From contig NC_003070.9 of assembly GCF_000001735.4 (NCBI RefSeq), forward strand, positions 27,699,971 through 27,763,970: a DNA stretch of 64,000 bases. The letters are read 5' to 3'. The notes below the pieces were generated by a model that did no database searches, was not told the origin of the DNA, and was given only the letters and a program-made list of their open reading frames with translations. Positions within the stretch are counted from its first letter, which is position 1. Each line of letters opens with the position of its first letter. The DNA comes from Arabidopsis thaliana (Eukaryota; Streptophyta; Magnoliopsida; Brassicales; Brassicaceae). A program made the position numbers and the translations under genes. Shown piece after piece: positions 28,001 to 41,191 of the stretch.

Positions 28001-29752
28001 CCAGCTGCATATGTTTCCTTAAAGTTGAATTTTTTGTCTGAAGATAGACTATTGCGGCAGTTTGGTAGATATATCTTCTTCCTCTCATTGGTCCCATATG
28101 TATTCTGATTGAATACAAATAGAAAAACTAGACTTAGATGCATGTCACTTTTGCAGATCTGGCGTATAAGGACTGGTGTATGCATACGTCGTTTTGATGC
28201 ACATTCCCAAGGAGTTACAAGTCTTTCCTTCTCTCGGGATGGAAGCCAATTACTGAGTACCTCCTTTGACCAAACTGCAAGGTTTTATTAGTTATATCTT
28301 TATTTTTTTATTTTGTACTTGCGATATGAATCTCGTCCTATCAAAAACTTGAGGCTTTATATTTCTTTGATGGTAGAATATTCTTTTAACTTTTGATTGC
28401 ATCTTTTTTCTTCTTGTTTTTGTTAATATTTTCCTTTTCATTTGGTAGTTATGTAAGTTTATTGGTAGAGCTTCTAGTCGAATATAATATCAAATTCTTA
28501 TTATATATTTTGCTTTATTTTATGCAGAATCCATGGTTTGAAATCTGGGAAATTGTTGAAAGAATTTCGTGGTCACACATCTTATGTAAATCATGCCATC
28601 TTTACAAGTGATGGAAGCCGTATTATCACTGCCTCCAGTGATTGTACAGTAAAGGTAAATTCTTCGGCTTTGGCTGTCAGCAGTATCATTGTTTCTCATT
28701 TGGACTCTCTGCCCCTTCTGCCGTGTAATAACAGTCTTGTTTCCTTGCACAGGTCTGGGATTCTAAGACGACAGATTGTCTACAAACATTCAAGCCGCCA
28801 CCTCCGTTAAGGGTATCTTTTCTTATACAGATTTATGTACATCTTGTAATACTTTTTCTGATCTTCTGTGGCAAACTCTTTGGTTACCAAGTCTGAATTT
28901 TGAAATATAGGGAACTGATGCATCAGTCAACTCTATTCACTTGTTCCCCAAAAACACAGAACACATTGTTGTGTGCAACAAGACATCATCTATATACATT
29001 ATGACACTCCAAGGACAGGTAAATTTCCAGCAACGGTCTCCTGCAAATCAGTGTCATTGTCATGCCAAAACTAAGATTGTTCACATGCTTCTATATTGGA
29101 ATCCTTTTGCAGGTTGTGAAGAGTTTCTCATCCGGTAATAGGGAAGGAGGAGATTTTGTAGCAGCATGTGTATCTACAAAAGGAGATTGGATATACTGCA
29201 TCGGCGAAGACAAGTAACACTCTAACCTCCTATATCTATCGTTTTATTTTTGGATAAGTTCCACGAGTTTGATTTCAAAGGATAATCTTATGGTTCCTTT
29301 CTTTTCGGGTTTCATCTTCTGCCTTTGATGTTCGTAATGGTGTTTGCACCTACAGGAAACTGTACTGCTTCAACTATCAATCTGGTGGACTTGAGCATTT
29401 CATGATGGTAAGTTTATATCCGTAACAGACATGCTCCAAAAGATTTTGGATGTTGGAAATTTGAAAGTTGCATTTGAGACAAACACATAACAGTAACTCA
29501 CTAGAGTAATGAAGTCCCTTGTGTGTTATAATGTTTGATTCATCTGTTCTCCATTTTAGAGCTCAGATTATCATCCTCTCTCTCTCTCTCTTAATACTTA
29601 TCTTAGTTGTCTTTTATTAGACCTGGTTTCTGAATAGTTTATGCTTATGACAGGTGCATGAGAAGGATGTGATTGGTATAACACACCACCCGCATAGAAA
29701 CCTCCTTGCTACCTATAGTGAAGATTGCACTATGAAGTTATGGAAGCCCTGA
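25089..29752 (+). CDS. SMU1: SMU1 spliceosomal WD40 protein
   Basis: Sixteen exons: 25089-25114, 25626-25836, 25927-26079, 26528-26576, 26820-26903, 27056-27159, 27295-27381, 27479-27532, 27898-27993, 28157-28281, 28528-28654, 28753-28812, 28911-29018, 29113-29213, 29356-29407 and 29654-29752. They join to 511 residues. A LisH motif (about 6-38) and a CTLH region (about 40-92) mediate dimerisation. A linker follows, then a WD40 propeller from about residue 210, with repeats such as [23 protein letters not shown] and [23 protein letters not shown]. The family is very highly conserved from animals to plants. SMU1 partners with RED/SMU2 in the spliceosomal B complex and influences splice-site choice. 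The first exon is only 26 nt, which explains why no long frame opens at the true ATG. The gene converges on EIL3. Confidence 0.96.
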
Positions 29753-30463
29753 GTTTTCTCATCATCAAGTCTTGTTTTCTGTATGATTAGTCTGTCTTTA
29801 TTTGATTTGCACTCTTCTCGGGTTAGAACTAGTGTAATGTGAAACCATCTTTGCAAAGATCTCAGCCATTTTGGGAACACTACCCACAGACTCTAAAACC
29901 AGCATTTCAGATTTTAAGACCGTTTCACCTGGCCTTGAGCCTTGTAGTAGTTTATTTAACAACGTGTCTCCTTCCTCTTTGACCTTCCCAGCCAGTCAAC
30001 TCCCATATACTTTTTAGTCTTAGGAAAGAATAAAGTCAAGCTCAAAAATATATAAAAAAAAATGAAAACTTGGGAAGTTCAAAAGAAACAAATAATGATT
30101 CTCTTAACTTGATGAATTACTCACAGGTAAATTTACAAATGATGATACGCTAACTGCTTTCCCTAGAGACCATTACAACGGGCAAAGCAGTTCTTCTGGC
30201 AACTTATTCAAAAGGAAAATTGTTTCTCTTAACAAATCTAAGAAAATATTATAAGAAAAAAAGAGGAAGAATATAAGATCAGAAGAAATGAAGAAGAGAA
30301 AGTAACTGTACTAGCCAGACTATTGCCATGTCCTTTTGAACCTACAAAAATAACAGTAAAACAAAATACATCAAATCTATAAACTAAGATCAAATATATG
30401 AGATGGTGTTGTGTAATAAAAAAAAAACTTACTATGTAATCTCCCAAAAAAAATGGCAAGACA
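29753..30463. other. Convergent 3' spacer of SMU1 and EIL3
   Basis: 3' flanks of two converging genes. AT-rich, with A-runs. No other feature was seen. Confidence 0.6.
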
Positions 30464-32393
30464 CTAAGCTCCAAACCATGAGAAATCATCACCAAAACCA
30501 CCATAGTCAAAGTCCAAGTCAGTCAATGGAGACAGAATGCCACTCTGATACTGAGGCAACTCACTCCCTGTTACACCGTCTTCATTTCCGAGTAAACCAA
30601 GGGGTTGAAGTACTCCTCCTGGGGCCTCCTCGAACCCACTGTTGTGAGGTGGTGCTTGTGTATTCATTTCTATCTGTGTATGGAGAATGTCGTCTTCCTG
30701 GTTATGTACAAACACTGCAGAGGGATTGTAGAAGTTGTACCCTGACCCAAATTGAAGCTCTTGGTTAGGGTTTGGTCCATAAAGCATTGGCCTTTCGTCT
30801 ACAGGCATCATAGTTTGTTCATTAACAAGTGGAAGATAAGTATAGTTGTTATTGAACTCAGGAACCACTAGTTCCAGACCATTATCCTCTGGTCCTAAGG
30901 CAATATTTGGGTCGACAACATCGTCCTCTTGATGAGTACCGTTGATGTTATATTCTAGCAGAGGGGCATCAACATGATTCATATCAGGTAAGATGTTTCT
31001 TTGTTGAGCTTCAGGTTGTTCTTCCTCTTGTCGATTGACAGTTCCGGATCTAATTCGAGGTCTTTTCCTTCTGCGATGTTTCTCTGCTTTATCTTGATCT
31101 CTTACTGAATGTGAGATGGCTGTTGGTTGTTCTTTTTGAATCTGATTTCTTCTACTGTCTTTAGATGAAACTGAACCTGAAGCTTCCTCTGTCCCATCAA
31201 CATCATAGTCACTGTCACTGTTGACCACAGGTTTCCTCCTGTCAGCGTTATTACCCCTACGATGTGTCTCAGTCACATTGGAGTTTCCATTGTCACTGCT
31301 AGGCTGCTGAATCAAAGATTCCTCTTGGTTCAAAACCGCCAACCAAATCGCACTCTCTTTAGCTGTCATCTTGTCCTGTAAACATTTCGACTGACGAACA
31401 TGCCTCTTAATCTTTGCAATATCAGGTAACATATGATTGATCACTGCCGTTAAAACTCCAACCTTCCACATCTTCTTGAGATCATGAGGTTTTCGGTAAG
31501 GAGGACTCTGGCTTTTAGGCAGACCGAGTTTCACCCACCATTCTTCATTCCCCGTTGGCCACCAAGGCGGAGGCGTCCCTTTCTCCAACGGATACTTCCT
31601 TTGAGGAGGATCACAATGTTGCATCAAAGAAGATAACAAAGACCCTAAAGTAGCATCTTGCAAATCCTGGAGAACAAACTGTGAATTCCTATTCCCATCA
31701 GATTTCCCAAACGCTAAACACTCCTCTTCGTATTTAGCAATAGCAGCAGGACCGTTCTTATCAAACTTCACTTTCTCTTTCCACCAAGCTCTTATATTGT
31801 CAGAGGAACCACTCACAGGCTTGCCCTTTTCCGGTATTATACCATAGACAAACCCGCGAACTTTGCAGACTTCCATAAGCTTCAACATGTACTTAAGGAT
31901 ACCATCTTGAGCTCTAGACATTTTCTTCCTCTGAGCTTGATCAGAGATTTTCTTAGGTGTCTCCTTCGTTTGAGCTCCTTGAGAGCCAGCTTTTTGTCGC
32001 TCTTTGATTCTTTTAAGCCTGACACGATCTTTCCACATCCGTCTCTCAAGGTCGTCAGCATCAATCTCTTCATCACTCACATCAATCTCAGCAACATTAT
32101 CACTAGCTAAATCATCAGGCTCATTCTCCATCCTATCCACAATAAGCAAACTCTCAAAAATTAACAGCTTTCTAAAGTTTTTGATTTGATAAACAAAACA
32201 AAATCCATATATATCATTATCTTATGTTGTCAATACAGAGGAAAACCCAAGTATTCATTGATTCATCAGCTGATTGAGATTGAACTAATGATTCATATAA
32301 ACCCTAAATTCACAAGCATGAAAGGGAAATTAATGAAATTGAATCAAATGTTCTTCACCTGATGTCTGCTACGGACATAGCAAGATCGCCCAT
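30464..32393 (-). CDS. EIL3: EIN3-like transcription factor EIL3/SLIM1
   Basis: Two exons: 32393-32359 (11 codons, [11 protein letters not shown]) and 32132-30464, giving 567 residues. A frame read without the small first exon would begin at an internal Met and lose the true N-terminus. After an acidic leader ([22 protein letters not shown]), the EIN3 DNA-binding domain spans about 40-290, with KARGFVYGI-like [31 protein letters not shown], and [18 protein letters not shown]. Basic clusters (KHRRRKRPR) suit nuclear import. The C-terminal half is acidic and Asn/Gln-rich, typical of activation. EIL3/SLIM1 is the central activator of the sulfur-limitation response (sulfate transport, glucosinolate turnover), unlike EIN3 and EIL1 in ethylene signalling. 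That role is family knowledge, not visible here. Confidence 0.95.
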
Positions 32394-34480
32394 TTAAACA
32401 AAATCAATCAAAAACCTTTAACAACGATAATCTGAAGCGCCGAAATTAAAGAAATTTAGGGTTTTTATTCTTTCTCCTGTCGTTCTCAGGGGAAGAAGAG
32501 AGTAAAAAATGGCTGCGAATTGTGGAGAGGCAAAGTTTTGATTTAGTCGGACCAAAGCCAAAGTATTGTTGTGGCAATAACCCAACCCCCAAAGGCCAAA
32601 TTTTTTTTTTTTTTTTTGTTGTTGCAAAAACCAAGTTGTTTTCTTCGGTTTCTGTTTTTTTTTTTCTTTAATGTAAAAAAATATTTTGTTACTTTATATC
32701 TGTTGTCGAGTCAATCTCTCTTTCTGTCTCTCGTTTTTTTTTTCTCAACACGGATTTTTATTGGCTCAACAAATAGAATAATAGTATTTATTTTGAGTAA
32801 TTAGTTACGAGGAATACCAATGAAGTTTATTGTATTTAACTGTCCGGATTAGTAAAAAAAACTCAATTTTGCCATTAACCTATTCTTTTCCCCATAAATT
32901 AAAGTCTTTTGGGTTTTAATTTGGCTTTAAATAAAAAGCACATTTTCTTAACTTTTTTGGGTTTAAAATTTGCATAATGCTAAATGCTAACGTATACCAC
33001 TCAATAGCAAATTGTTGTCCTACATAGTGCTAAATGCTATAACTCAAGCAAACTGTTCATCAAGTCACTTGACTTCTATCAAAACATGATGCATATGGCA
33101 GATAGCACATAGGTAAACATAATTAAAATTATTTTGAATAAATTTCTATTCTAAACTTTTAATTAGACACACATTTATATTTTTGTAATGTTTTTTATGT
33201 TTATTTTACAAACACACTATTCATTTTGAATGTTTTAATCCAATTATTGTAAGCAATCTCAAAACAAGAATAGTTTCATGCTCATTAAGAGATTAAGAGA
33301 AATATAAAGATAAAATTTGATAGCTCATGAATGAGTTTTATTGTCCAAGGAAAGAAAAGAACTTTAGATTGTCACCAAAATTAGTAAGACTTTGATGCAA
33401 TCATAAAATGGGAAAAAAAGGAGAGTAGCCTCTTTGACAACTCTCTGAGTTAATCACATTAATTCACACTATAAATATAAGAGATTACTTGTTTAGATAA
33501 CCTAATTACATGGGCTTCTAGACAATGATAAGCCTTTGAACTATAAACCATATGAATTAAACCTTTTTTATGGACCCTCTAATAATTATTACGTTCAACT
33601 TTACTCATTTATCCTAGTCATTTTCCACATCCGATCCAACTTAAAAATAATGGTATCATTTTTCTGAACCACCAGTGTATAAAGGAGAAGGAAAAAAAGT
33701 TAACTGATGAATTAGAAAGTTGCAGCATCATTGGGACCAGTTTTGCATTTACGGCCAAGAGCTACCCACACGACCACCACTACGATTTTCATGTACTGCT
33801 AGTATTGATTTATTAGTAGTTTAATACAGCTCATTTAGTCACTTGTTAAAAAATATTATACTAATCTTAGTATGTTAATCTACACTTAACGTGCCTTCAA
33901 TACAATAAAAAGAATATAATTGGATACCAAAAATTAGAGAAATGGACCCAGTGGCTATTAACTTCTCACACTGGAGAGAGAGTGACATCAAACTACAAAC
34001 CAATTTTATTTTATTTTTTTTCCAAAACGGAACTGAAAGTTGTTTGAAAATCCCTCATTGGCTCTTCTTCTACATTTATATTTCTTTTACTATACAATAT
34101 CTTAGCTCTCTGATACAACTATTAAATGCTTAATATATGAATAATACGTGGTTTAGAGTAACTAACAAACGTAAATAAAATAACAATATTTCTCCCTACT
34201 CGTGGCAACATAAGCTGAACAGAGCCAAGTACAAACAAGTTGACTTTCTGCTACAAACTTTGACTATCCCGACAAGAAAAAACCTTAAGATTGATCAGGA
34301 AGGATCTCATCGGTTCTTCTATCTTGTCTCTGACCATTCTTCTTCTTCTTCTTCTCAACAACACTTCTGATAATTTAACATTGCATCTCCTACTCATTCT
34401 CATCGTCTTCGTCTTCAATCTTCTACACGAATGTCGCAGTGAAATTTTTTGACTCTTTCAGCTTCTTCTCGCCATCTCTA
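32394..34480. other. Divergent promoter region, EIL3 and MurG-like gene
   Basis: About 2.1 kb between two divergent starts. A 17-base T run at 32601-32617 and further T-rich tracts lie close to EIL3. The middle is AT-rich with no supported frame. Just ahead of the MurG-like ATG, a four-codon upstream ORF lies at 34431-34442. Confidence 0.55.
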
Positions 34481-36038
34481 ATGGCGATCCCTTCCTTCCT
34501 CTCTCCAAATTTACACTTTTACCCTTCTACCAAACTCGTTCCGAGTCGACTCACTCTTTCCTCATCCTCCTTCGTTTGTTGTTTATCAGTAGACCGCCAA
34601 ATTAACCATTCCTCCGTCTCCAACGAAACCTCCGGCTTACGAGTTGTCATATCCGCCGGAGGCACCGCCGGACACATCTCTTCAGCCTTAGCGATCGGAG
34701 ACGAGCTAAAATCAGCCGACCCACTTGCTCGAATCCTCTTCATCGGATTCCCAAACAGTATGGAGAGCACGACGGTTCCATCCGCCGGATTCGATTTCTC
34801 AACAATCTCCACCGTCGGATCATCATCGTCCCGACCATTCCTCTGTTTCACCTCTTTCCTCAAATTCCCTCTCCGCTTGATCCAATCCACCTTCGAATCC
34901 TACAAAATCCTCCGCGAACTAAAACCACAAATCGTCATCGGCACCGGAGGACACGCCTCTTTTCCGGTCTGTTTCGCCGCCGTGATCTCAAGAACTAAAT
35001 TCGTAATCCAAGAACAAGATTCAATCCCTGGAACCACTAACTGGATTCTGTCTTTCTTCGCCGATACAATCTTCGCTCCTTTCAACTGTACAGTCACTAA
35101 CCTCCCCAAACGAGTCGCCGCGAAGTGTGTCGTCTACGGGAACCCGATAAGACAAACGCTTAGACGATACTCGTCGAAAGGAGCGGCGCGTGTGAGCTTC
35201 TTCGGACAGTGGGCTGGAGCTGTGTCGGAACCGAAAGTTGTGCTTTTGCTTGGTGGGTCTTTAGGAGCCAATGCCATTAACATAGCTTTGCTTAACTGTT
35301 ACTCGCAGTTGTTGTCTGAACATGAGAACTGGTTCTTTGTTTGGCAAACTGGTGTTGAAGCTTTTGATGAAATGGATAGTCTTGTTAGAAGTCATCCTCG
35401 TCTCTTTCTATCTCCGTGAGTTATACAACAACATTTTTAACTGTTTAGCTGCTTTTGTATTGACTAATAACTCAAAATGTGTTTTATTATGTGGTATAAG
35501 GTTTTTGAGGTCGATAGGTGTGGCGTATGCGGCTGCAGATTTGGTTATCTCGAGAGCTGGTGCAATGACTTGCTCAGAGATTATGGCTTTAGGCAAACCT
35601 TCTATTCTGGTATTTGAAATCTATAAGCTGATTCATCGAATTTGCTAATGGAGTGTGTTGTTTCTTGTTTTAAAACATTGAATGTTCTTTTGTTTTGTTT
35701 TTTAAGATACCATCACCGCATAGCGATGAAGGGGATCAAGTAAGGAATGCTTCTTTAATGGCGGACATTGTTGGATCAAAGTTAATAACAGAAGAGGAGC
35801 TAGATACGATCACTCTTAGAGCTGCCATGGAAGATATTCTAGGTGACTAAAAACTCTACAAAGTAGAAAACACTCACAAATTTCAACTCTCATTATCTCA
35901 TTGAGTTGGTTCCAAATGATAGGGAATGAAGAACTGATGATGGAAATGAGCGAGCGGGCATTCAAAGCTGCGAAAGCGGACGCTGCATCAGATGTTGCTA
36001 AACACATTATTTCTATTATCAAATCCAAAGATAAGTAG
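34481..36038 (+). CDS. MurG-like UDP-GlcNAc transferase, predicted plastid
   Basis: Four exons: 34481-35415, 35501-35609, 35707-35842 and 35923-36038. They encode 431 residues. A Ser/Leu-rich N-terminus without acids (first 45 residues) looks like a transit peptide. The mature part carries the three glycine-rich loops of MurG: GGTAGHI at 60-66, GTGGHASFP and LLLGGSLGANAIN, followed by SRAGAMTCSEIMALGKPSI, part of the GT28 UDP-GlcNAc-binding domain. MurG adds GlcNAc to lipid I during peptidoglycan synthesis. In land plants the pathway is of cyanobacterial origin and, where complete, acts in plastid division. Flowering plants such as Arabidopsis keep MurG but lack several later steps, so its current substrate is uncertain. 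Recalled locus: At1g73740. Confidence 0.9.
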
Positions 36039-36688
36039 GTATGTTGTATGAACCGTGTTACAGATTACACTAGTGTTGTGAAACAAAGTATGTGTATGAT
36101 TGATGAGCCTCTTAGTAGATTTTGAGGAAACATTCTTGATTGTGTTGGCTAATTTGGCCTAGCAATAGAGAGTGAATAAAAAAAAATCCTTATATTTGGA
36201 AATAGTTGCGTTTCTTCTTCCTGTTATCTTTACTACTTGTATATGAATCAAAACTGATCCTTTGCATCTTCTTCTTAACTCAATTATCTATCCGAGTCCG
36301 GAACCTTCTCAGCTACGCAGAGTCTCTCTTGAGAATGTAACTGGATCAGTGTATGTAAATGAAGTTAAGCTATTTTAACACCTAGATCAACAACCCAAAC
36401 ATTGCGTATAAGTTATCTATTTCGTGGACAGTTATATAAACAAAATGTTAGTTAAGTACACGCTTTGGAATCGTAAAGATATTTTATATTTTGGATAAAA
36501 TTGCACCGACATTTTATCCAATTTCACTAATTTAAGTCATTTTTTCTCCATTTTGAAATTGAAAATCTTAAACCACAAAAATTAGAAATGGAGCGGAAAG
36601 CGACTGAGTAAGATCTTTCACCTTCTATATAAACCTTAGTTCTGCTCCGGCGACATCGTCGGGATACCGCTAGTGATTAACGGTGGTT
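36039..36688. other. Spacer between two same-strand genes
   Basis: 3' flank of the MurG-like gene and promoter of the hydrolase gene. AT-rich; no frame or repeat of note. Confidence 0.55.
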
Positions 36689-38917
36689 ATGGATACCCTC
36701 CGATTCGAGTTAAGCTCAGCTTCCTTCACTTCCGCCGTCACCGCCTCTTCTTTACACAGTCACTCACGGTATTTCTTCTCCTCAGTGCAACTCGGCCGAG
36801 TCGGCTCATCATCTCCGGCGATCACATCGGTCTCGAGGACGACAGTGAATGAAATCTGCACGGCGGATGAACTTCACTACGTTCCTGTTCCCAACTCCGA
36901 TTGGCGCGTCGCTCTCTGGCGATATCTTCCTTCCCCAAAGGTACCGGTATATAGAGTCATGTACCGATGTGTCCATACGTATAGGTGTATATGTATACGT
37001 ATTATCATGTTTCTACACTTACAGGCACCGAAGAGGAACCATCCTTTGCTTCTATTGTCTGGGATTGGGACCAATGCTGTTACATACGATCTTTCCCCTG
37101 AGGTGATTATGATTTAGTTATTTTTAGGCGAGAGCTTATAATAGTGTTATAGTGAAATGGATTCTTGTAACTCAAGTTTTGTATTTGGAAGCTAAAACCT
37201 TCTTTTGTGTTTCTGTGGATATTCATATTTGTAGTGTTCCTTTGCAAGATCCATGTCTGGATCAGGATTTGATACATGGATTCTTGAGCTCCGTGGAGCC
37301 GGGCTGAGTTCTCTCAGTGTTGATACAAATCTTGGTAAAGGCAATAACCAGCAGCGGATAGTCTCGAATCTATTGGAGAATTTCATAAGTGTATCTGAAA
37401 GGCTGGAAAATGTTCTTGATGGAGGTTAGTTGATCCATTTTATACTGTCGATTTGGTTTTGTTCTGTTTTAAGAACAGAGAAGAGAATCTTGGTCTAGTT
37501 ACTGAGAAAGAACCTCCTACAGGTTCCAAGATCCTTGGGATGCAAGACCGTCTATCGAAGAGAGCGGGAGATTTCAAGCAGCGGTTTGAACTTATCCCTC
37601 ATTACAATTGGGATTTTGATAACTATCTAGAAGAAGATGTTCCTTCTGCGGTGAGGTGACACCTCTTGTTGTTTTCCTTCTGTAGAACTGAACCGAAAAA
37701 AACATCAATTTGACATTCTGTTGGAGTTATGTCTTATTATCATATGAAATGTTGGTCTCAGATGGACTATGTAAGGACTCAAACCAAGTCAAAAGATGGA
37801 AAGTTGCTAGCAGTTGGTCACTCAATGGGTGGTATCTTGTTATATGCCTTGCTCTCAAGATGTGGTAAGCTTATAGGCTGATGATTTCTCTTAAAATGTA
37901 ATGCTCAGATTTTGGCTGAATCATGTTTCTTCACTAGGCTTTAAAGGAATGGATTCAGGTTTGGCTGGTGTCACCACTCTCGCATCAACATTTGACTATT
38001 CATCCTCAGGAACACTCCTCAAGTACCTATTACCAATGGCAAGTACTCGATAACCAATCACCGCACTGTGTCAGTGTCACTCTCTAAAGGGAGAAATATG
38101 ACTGAAAAAGTTTATCTTATATGTCGTTTTGTTTCAGAAAGAGCCTGCACAAGCTATTAACCTTCCTATCATGCCAATTGACACAATGCTCGCTATGGCT
38201 CACCCTCTAATGTGTCGTCCTCCATATTCTTTGTCCTGGTTAACCGCTAATATCTCTGCTCCTCAAATGATGGACCCTGAAGTTATTGAGAAGCTTGTTT
38301 TGAACAGCTTATGTAAGTACAAACTACTTAACATTGTCTCAACCTTCTGCACATATTTAATACTAGGCATAACCATAACATTTGCCCTGGAACTAAAACA
38401 GGCACAGTACCAGTCAAGCTTCTCTTGCAGCTAACAACAGCCGTGGACCACGGTGGGTTGCGTGACAGAACCGGTACTTTCTGTTACAAGGATCATATCA
38501 GCAAAACAAATGTGCCTATCTTAGCTCTTGCAGGGGACTGGGACATAATCTGCCCTCCCGATGCAGTATACGGTAGTTTTCTTTGACATATTCTTACCGC
38601 AAATTCAAGATTTCGTTCTCTTAATTGTTGTAATCAATAACCGGTGTGCAATGGTGTTGATCTGATGAGACAGATACTGTAAAGCTGATTCCAGAACATC
38701 TAGCCACTTACAAAGTTGTAGGATCACCCGGAGGTCCACATTATGGCCACCAGGATCTAATTTCGGGTCGAACGGTATGTACTATGATCAACACCTCTTC
38801 ATTCATTTACGAGTCATATCGGTCGGTTTTGTATTCAACCTTTCATTCTCCCTACAGGCTCGGAACGAAGTATATCCTCTGATTACTAGATTTCTTCAAC
38901 AACAAGATGAGAGTTAA
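36689..38917 (+). CDS. Alpha/beta hydrolase fold protein
   Basis: Ten exons: 36689-36940, 37025-37102, 37235-37424, 37481-37650, 37762-37864, 37938-38038, 38138-38312, 38402-38572, 38674-38774 and 38858-38917. They give 466 residues. The N-terminus is Ser-rich and may be a transit peptide. LLSGIGTNAVTYDLSP resembles the oxyanion-hole strand. The nucleophile elbow GHSMGG has Ser251. Acid and base candidates are Asp in LAGDWDIICP and His in GGPHYGHQD. The fold suggests an esterase or lipase; the substrate is unknown. Intron 6 starts with GC rather than GT (ATG followed by GCAAGT at 38039); only that choice keeps the frame. Intron 3 ends in CAGAG, and only the second AG (37479-37480) keeps the frame. 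Recalled locus: At1g73750. Confidence 0.86.
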
Positions 38918-39395
38918 GATCAACAAGAATGCAAATGAATTTTGATTCTTGTTTCTGTACATATAACATTCCATATATACATTTATGTGTACAAATCTTC
39001 ATACAGTTAAACTCACAAGCACTGTATACAAATTAAATACAAATGATACCTTTAATTGATCTCGTGTATGTGTAGATTACACTAAAGATAAACGATGTTA
39101 CTTGCACGTAACAATCTCATCATTTTCATGTGACTAATATAAATACTAGATCTACCTAACATTTTTGTAGTCGACGACCTAATTATCACCAACAAAAGAT
39201 GAACAAACCCACACGCAATGTGGGGTTCACAATGTCTCCGAGACTTTTCCATAGGTAATACAAAGGTCTCAACAGTTTTTCCTCAGAAAAATAGCAATCA
39301 TGAATAAAAAGCCAAAAAAGAATCTTAACATAAAATAGTGATTTGGTTTCAATCCCGAAATCAAGAATCACATCACAGGAAGAGATAATATCTAA
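38918..39395. other. Convergent 3' spacer
   Basis: 3' flanks of the hydrolase gene (+) and the RING gene (-). Nothing else was seen. Confidence 0.6.
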
Positions 39396-41191
39396 CTAAG
39401 ACTTATTGTACGCCATCGTTTTACAGACCGGACAAGAGTTCTTCCTCACAAGCCATTGATTCACACAGTCGATATGGAACCTGTGCCCACATCGTAATTC
39501 CCCTACCTCGTCCTTCGCCTCATACTCGTCCTGTCAATAGCCAAAACATCAACATTCTTAAGGAACAAATCTGTTTTCTACTAGTGATTACTTGAGCAAT
39601 GAAGCCAAAAATGGACTTACTTGACAGATGATGCACTTTCTATCAGCAACTGTTGTATCTTGCCGGCATGGTTTGACTTTCCGAAGACAACTTTTGATCT
39701 GTTTTTCAGTAAGTCCAGTGTTCACATGCCCAATTCTTTCACCAAGCTCCAAAAGTTGCTGTTTTTTTTAACAACAAAACAAACACAACAACACTCAAGA
39801 ACCTAGTGAAATCATCATCAGCTTCTTTACTAGTACTTTGTGAGAAAGGCACTACCAACCTCGTATGTCATGTTATCGACATTGAGCCTCATGTCACGGA
39901 ATTGATCGAATGAGCTTAATACTCCTCCCATCACAAAACCATTCTGCATCATCATCATCTGCAATGAAACACCCATATGTAAGAAAAATACATATTGGAA
40001 CAAGCTCCATATGAAACTTAAGTCAAAAGCAACACTCTACCTCAGCGAGTCCATCAGGGTAAGGCAGTCTTAGATGACGATGATATCTATCAGTCTGCTC
40101 AGCCCGCGATGTCAAAAAACTCGAATCAGAATCAAAATAAGGATTAGACTCTTGATTGAGAGATCGTCTAGGAAGAAGAGAAGAAGAACCCTGCAATGTA
40201 ACAGTTGAGTTAAAAGATTTAGGAACACAAAAATCCAAACCTCATACTGAAACTACTAGAAAAACTTCATCAGTTACAAACAGACTGAAAAAAACTTACT
40301 TTTAATCCACAGAAGCTTTTGATATGATATCAAAGAACAAAGCCTAATTTTGTTATAGATACGAAAAGACGATAAACCTAAATCAAAACGGAAAAAAGAA
40401 AAAAAAAACTAATGCTTGCTAAGTGTGCTAACTACTAGATAGAGGCAAATCAAATATTCTATAGATATTATAAACTAACTTAAGATATTAAAAACCCTAA
40501 ATATTTAAGCTAAATTTCAATAGATACTCAAAATCAAATTAACAACATACACACGCAAAGAATAATAAAAATGGAAACTTTAGGATTAAAACAGAAAATG
40601 TAAATGTACCTCTCTATGATTATTACTGTTACTATTGGTTTTATCTCCATCGATTTTGCGTCTCACCGGAATATTCCTTCTCGGAGGATCTGAAACAACT
40701 GTGTCAATGGAGCCTCCGACGACAGCATCCGTTGAAAACCCAACTCCAGGACCACACCAAACATCAGGAATCGCTGCGCAAGCGACGCTACTACTAGTAC
40801 TAGCTTCGCTCAAGATCTTAATCGAACCACCATTGTAGCTACTACTACCCTTGTTCTTGTTCTTCTTCTTCGTCTTCTTAATTTTGAAATTACTAGCATC
40901 CCAATCCGCGGAGGAGCGAATCACTGCCGGGACTGAAACTTGCTGAGATGCGGAGGTTGTGCAGCCTAGACCACGAAACGACGCCGTTCCGTTGGGTTTC
41001 TTCTTAGTAGTTTCTGGCAAGAGGAAGAAGGAAGACATGGCGGATTTAGAGACGCGGCTAGGTTTGGGGATTAGAGGTTCGTCGGCGGTGGAAATGGGTG
41101 GGAGATTTCGATGATTCCTAGGTCGTTGGAGTCTCATGTGTTGACCGATTGTTGTTGAAGAAGATGAAGAAGGCTCTGCAGAAACTGGCAT
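39396..41191 (-). CDS. RING-H2 zinc finger protein, likely E3 ubiquitin ligase
   Basis: Five exons on the minus strand: 41191-40610, 40190-40041, 39958-39860, 39758-39621 and 39530-39396. They give 367 residues. The long N-terminal half is Ser/Lys-rich and disordered, with a basic run (KIKKTKKKNKNK) that may direct it to the nucleus. Near the end is MRLNVDNMTYEQLLELGERIGHVNTGL, the conserved segment before the RING in this plant family, then a C-terminal RING-H2: CIICQ, CGHRFHIDC and CPVC (C-x2-C, C-x-H-x2-H-x2-C, C-x2-C). The zinc ligands are split across the last two exons. The expected activity is E2 binding and ubiquitin transfer; targets are unknown. Recalled locus: At1g73760. Confidence 0.9.

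Noticed and set aside
30403-30768. Plus-strand ORF of 121 codons opposite EIL3
   Set aside because: It is antisense to the EIL3 C-terminal coding region and resembles no protein.
32132-32149. EIL3 starting at [10 protein letters not shown] in the large exon
   Set aside because: This region is intron. A small upstream exon (32393-32359) splices in frame and restores the family N-terminus.
34439-34480. Upstream extension of the MurG-like gene frame
   Set aside because: The extension begins at GTG, not ATG. The first in-frame ATG is at 34481 and gives the expected 431 residues.
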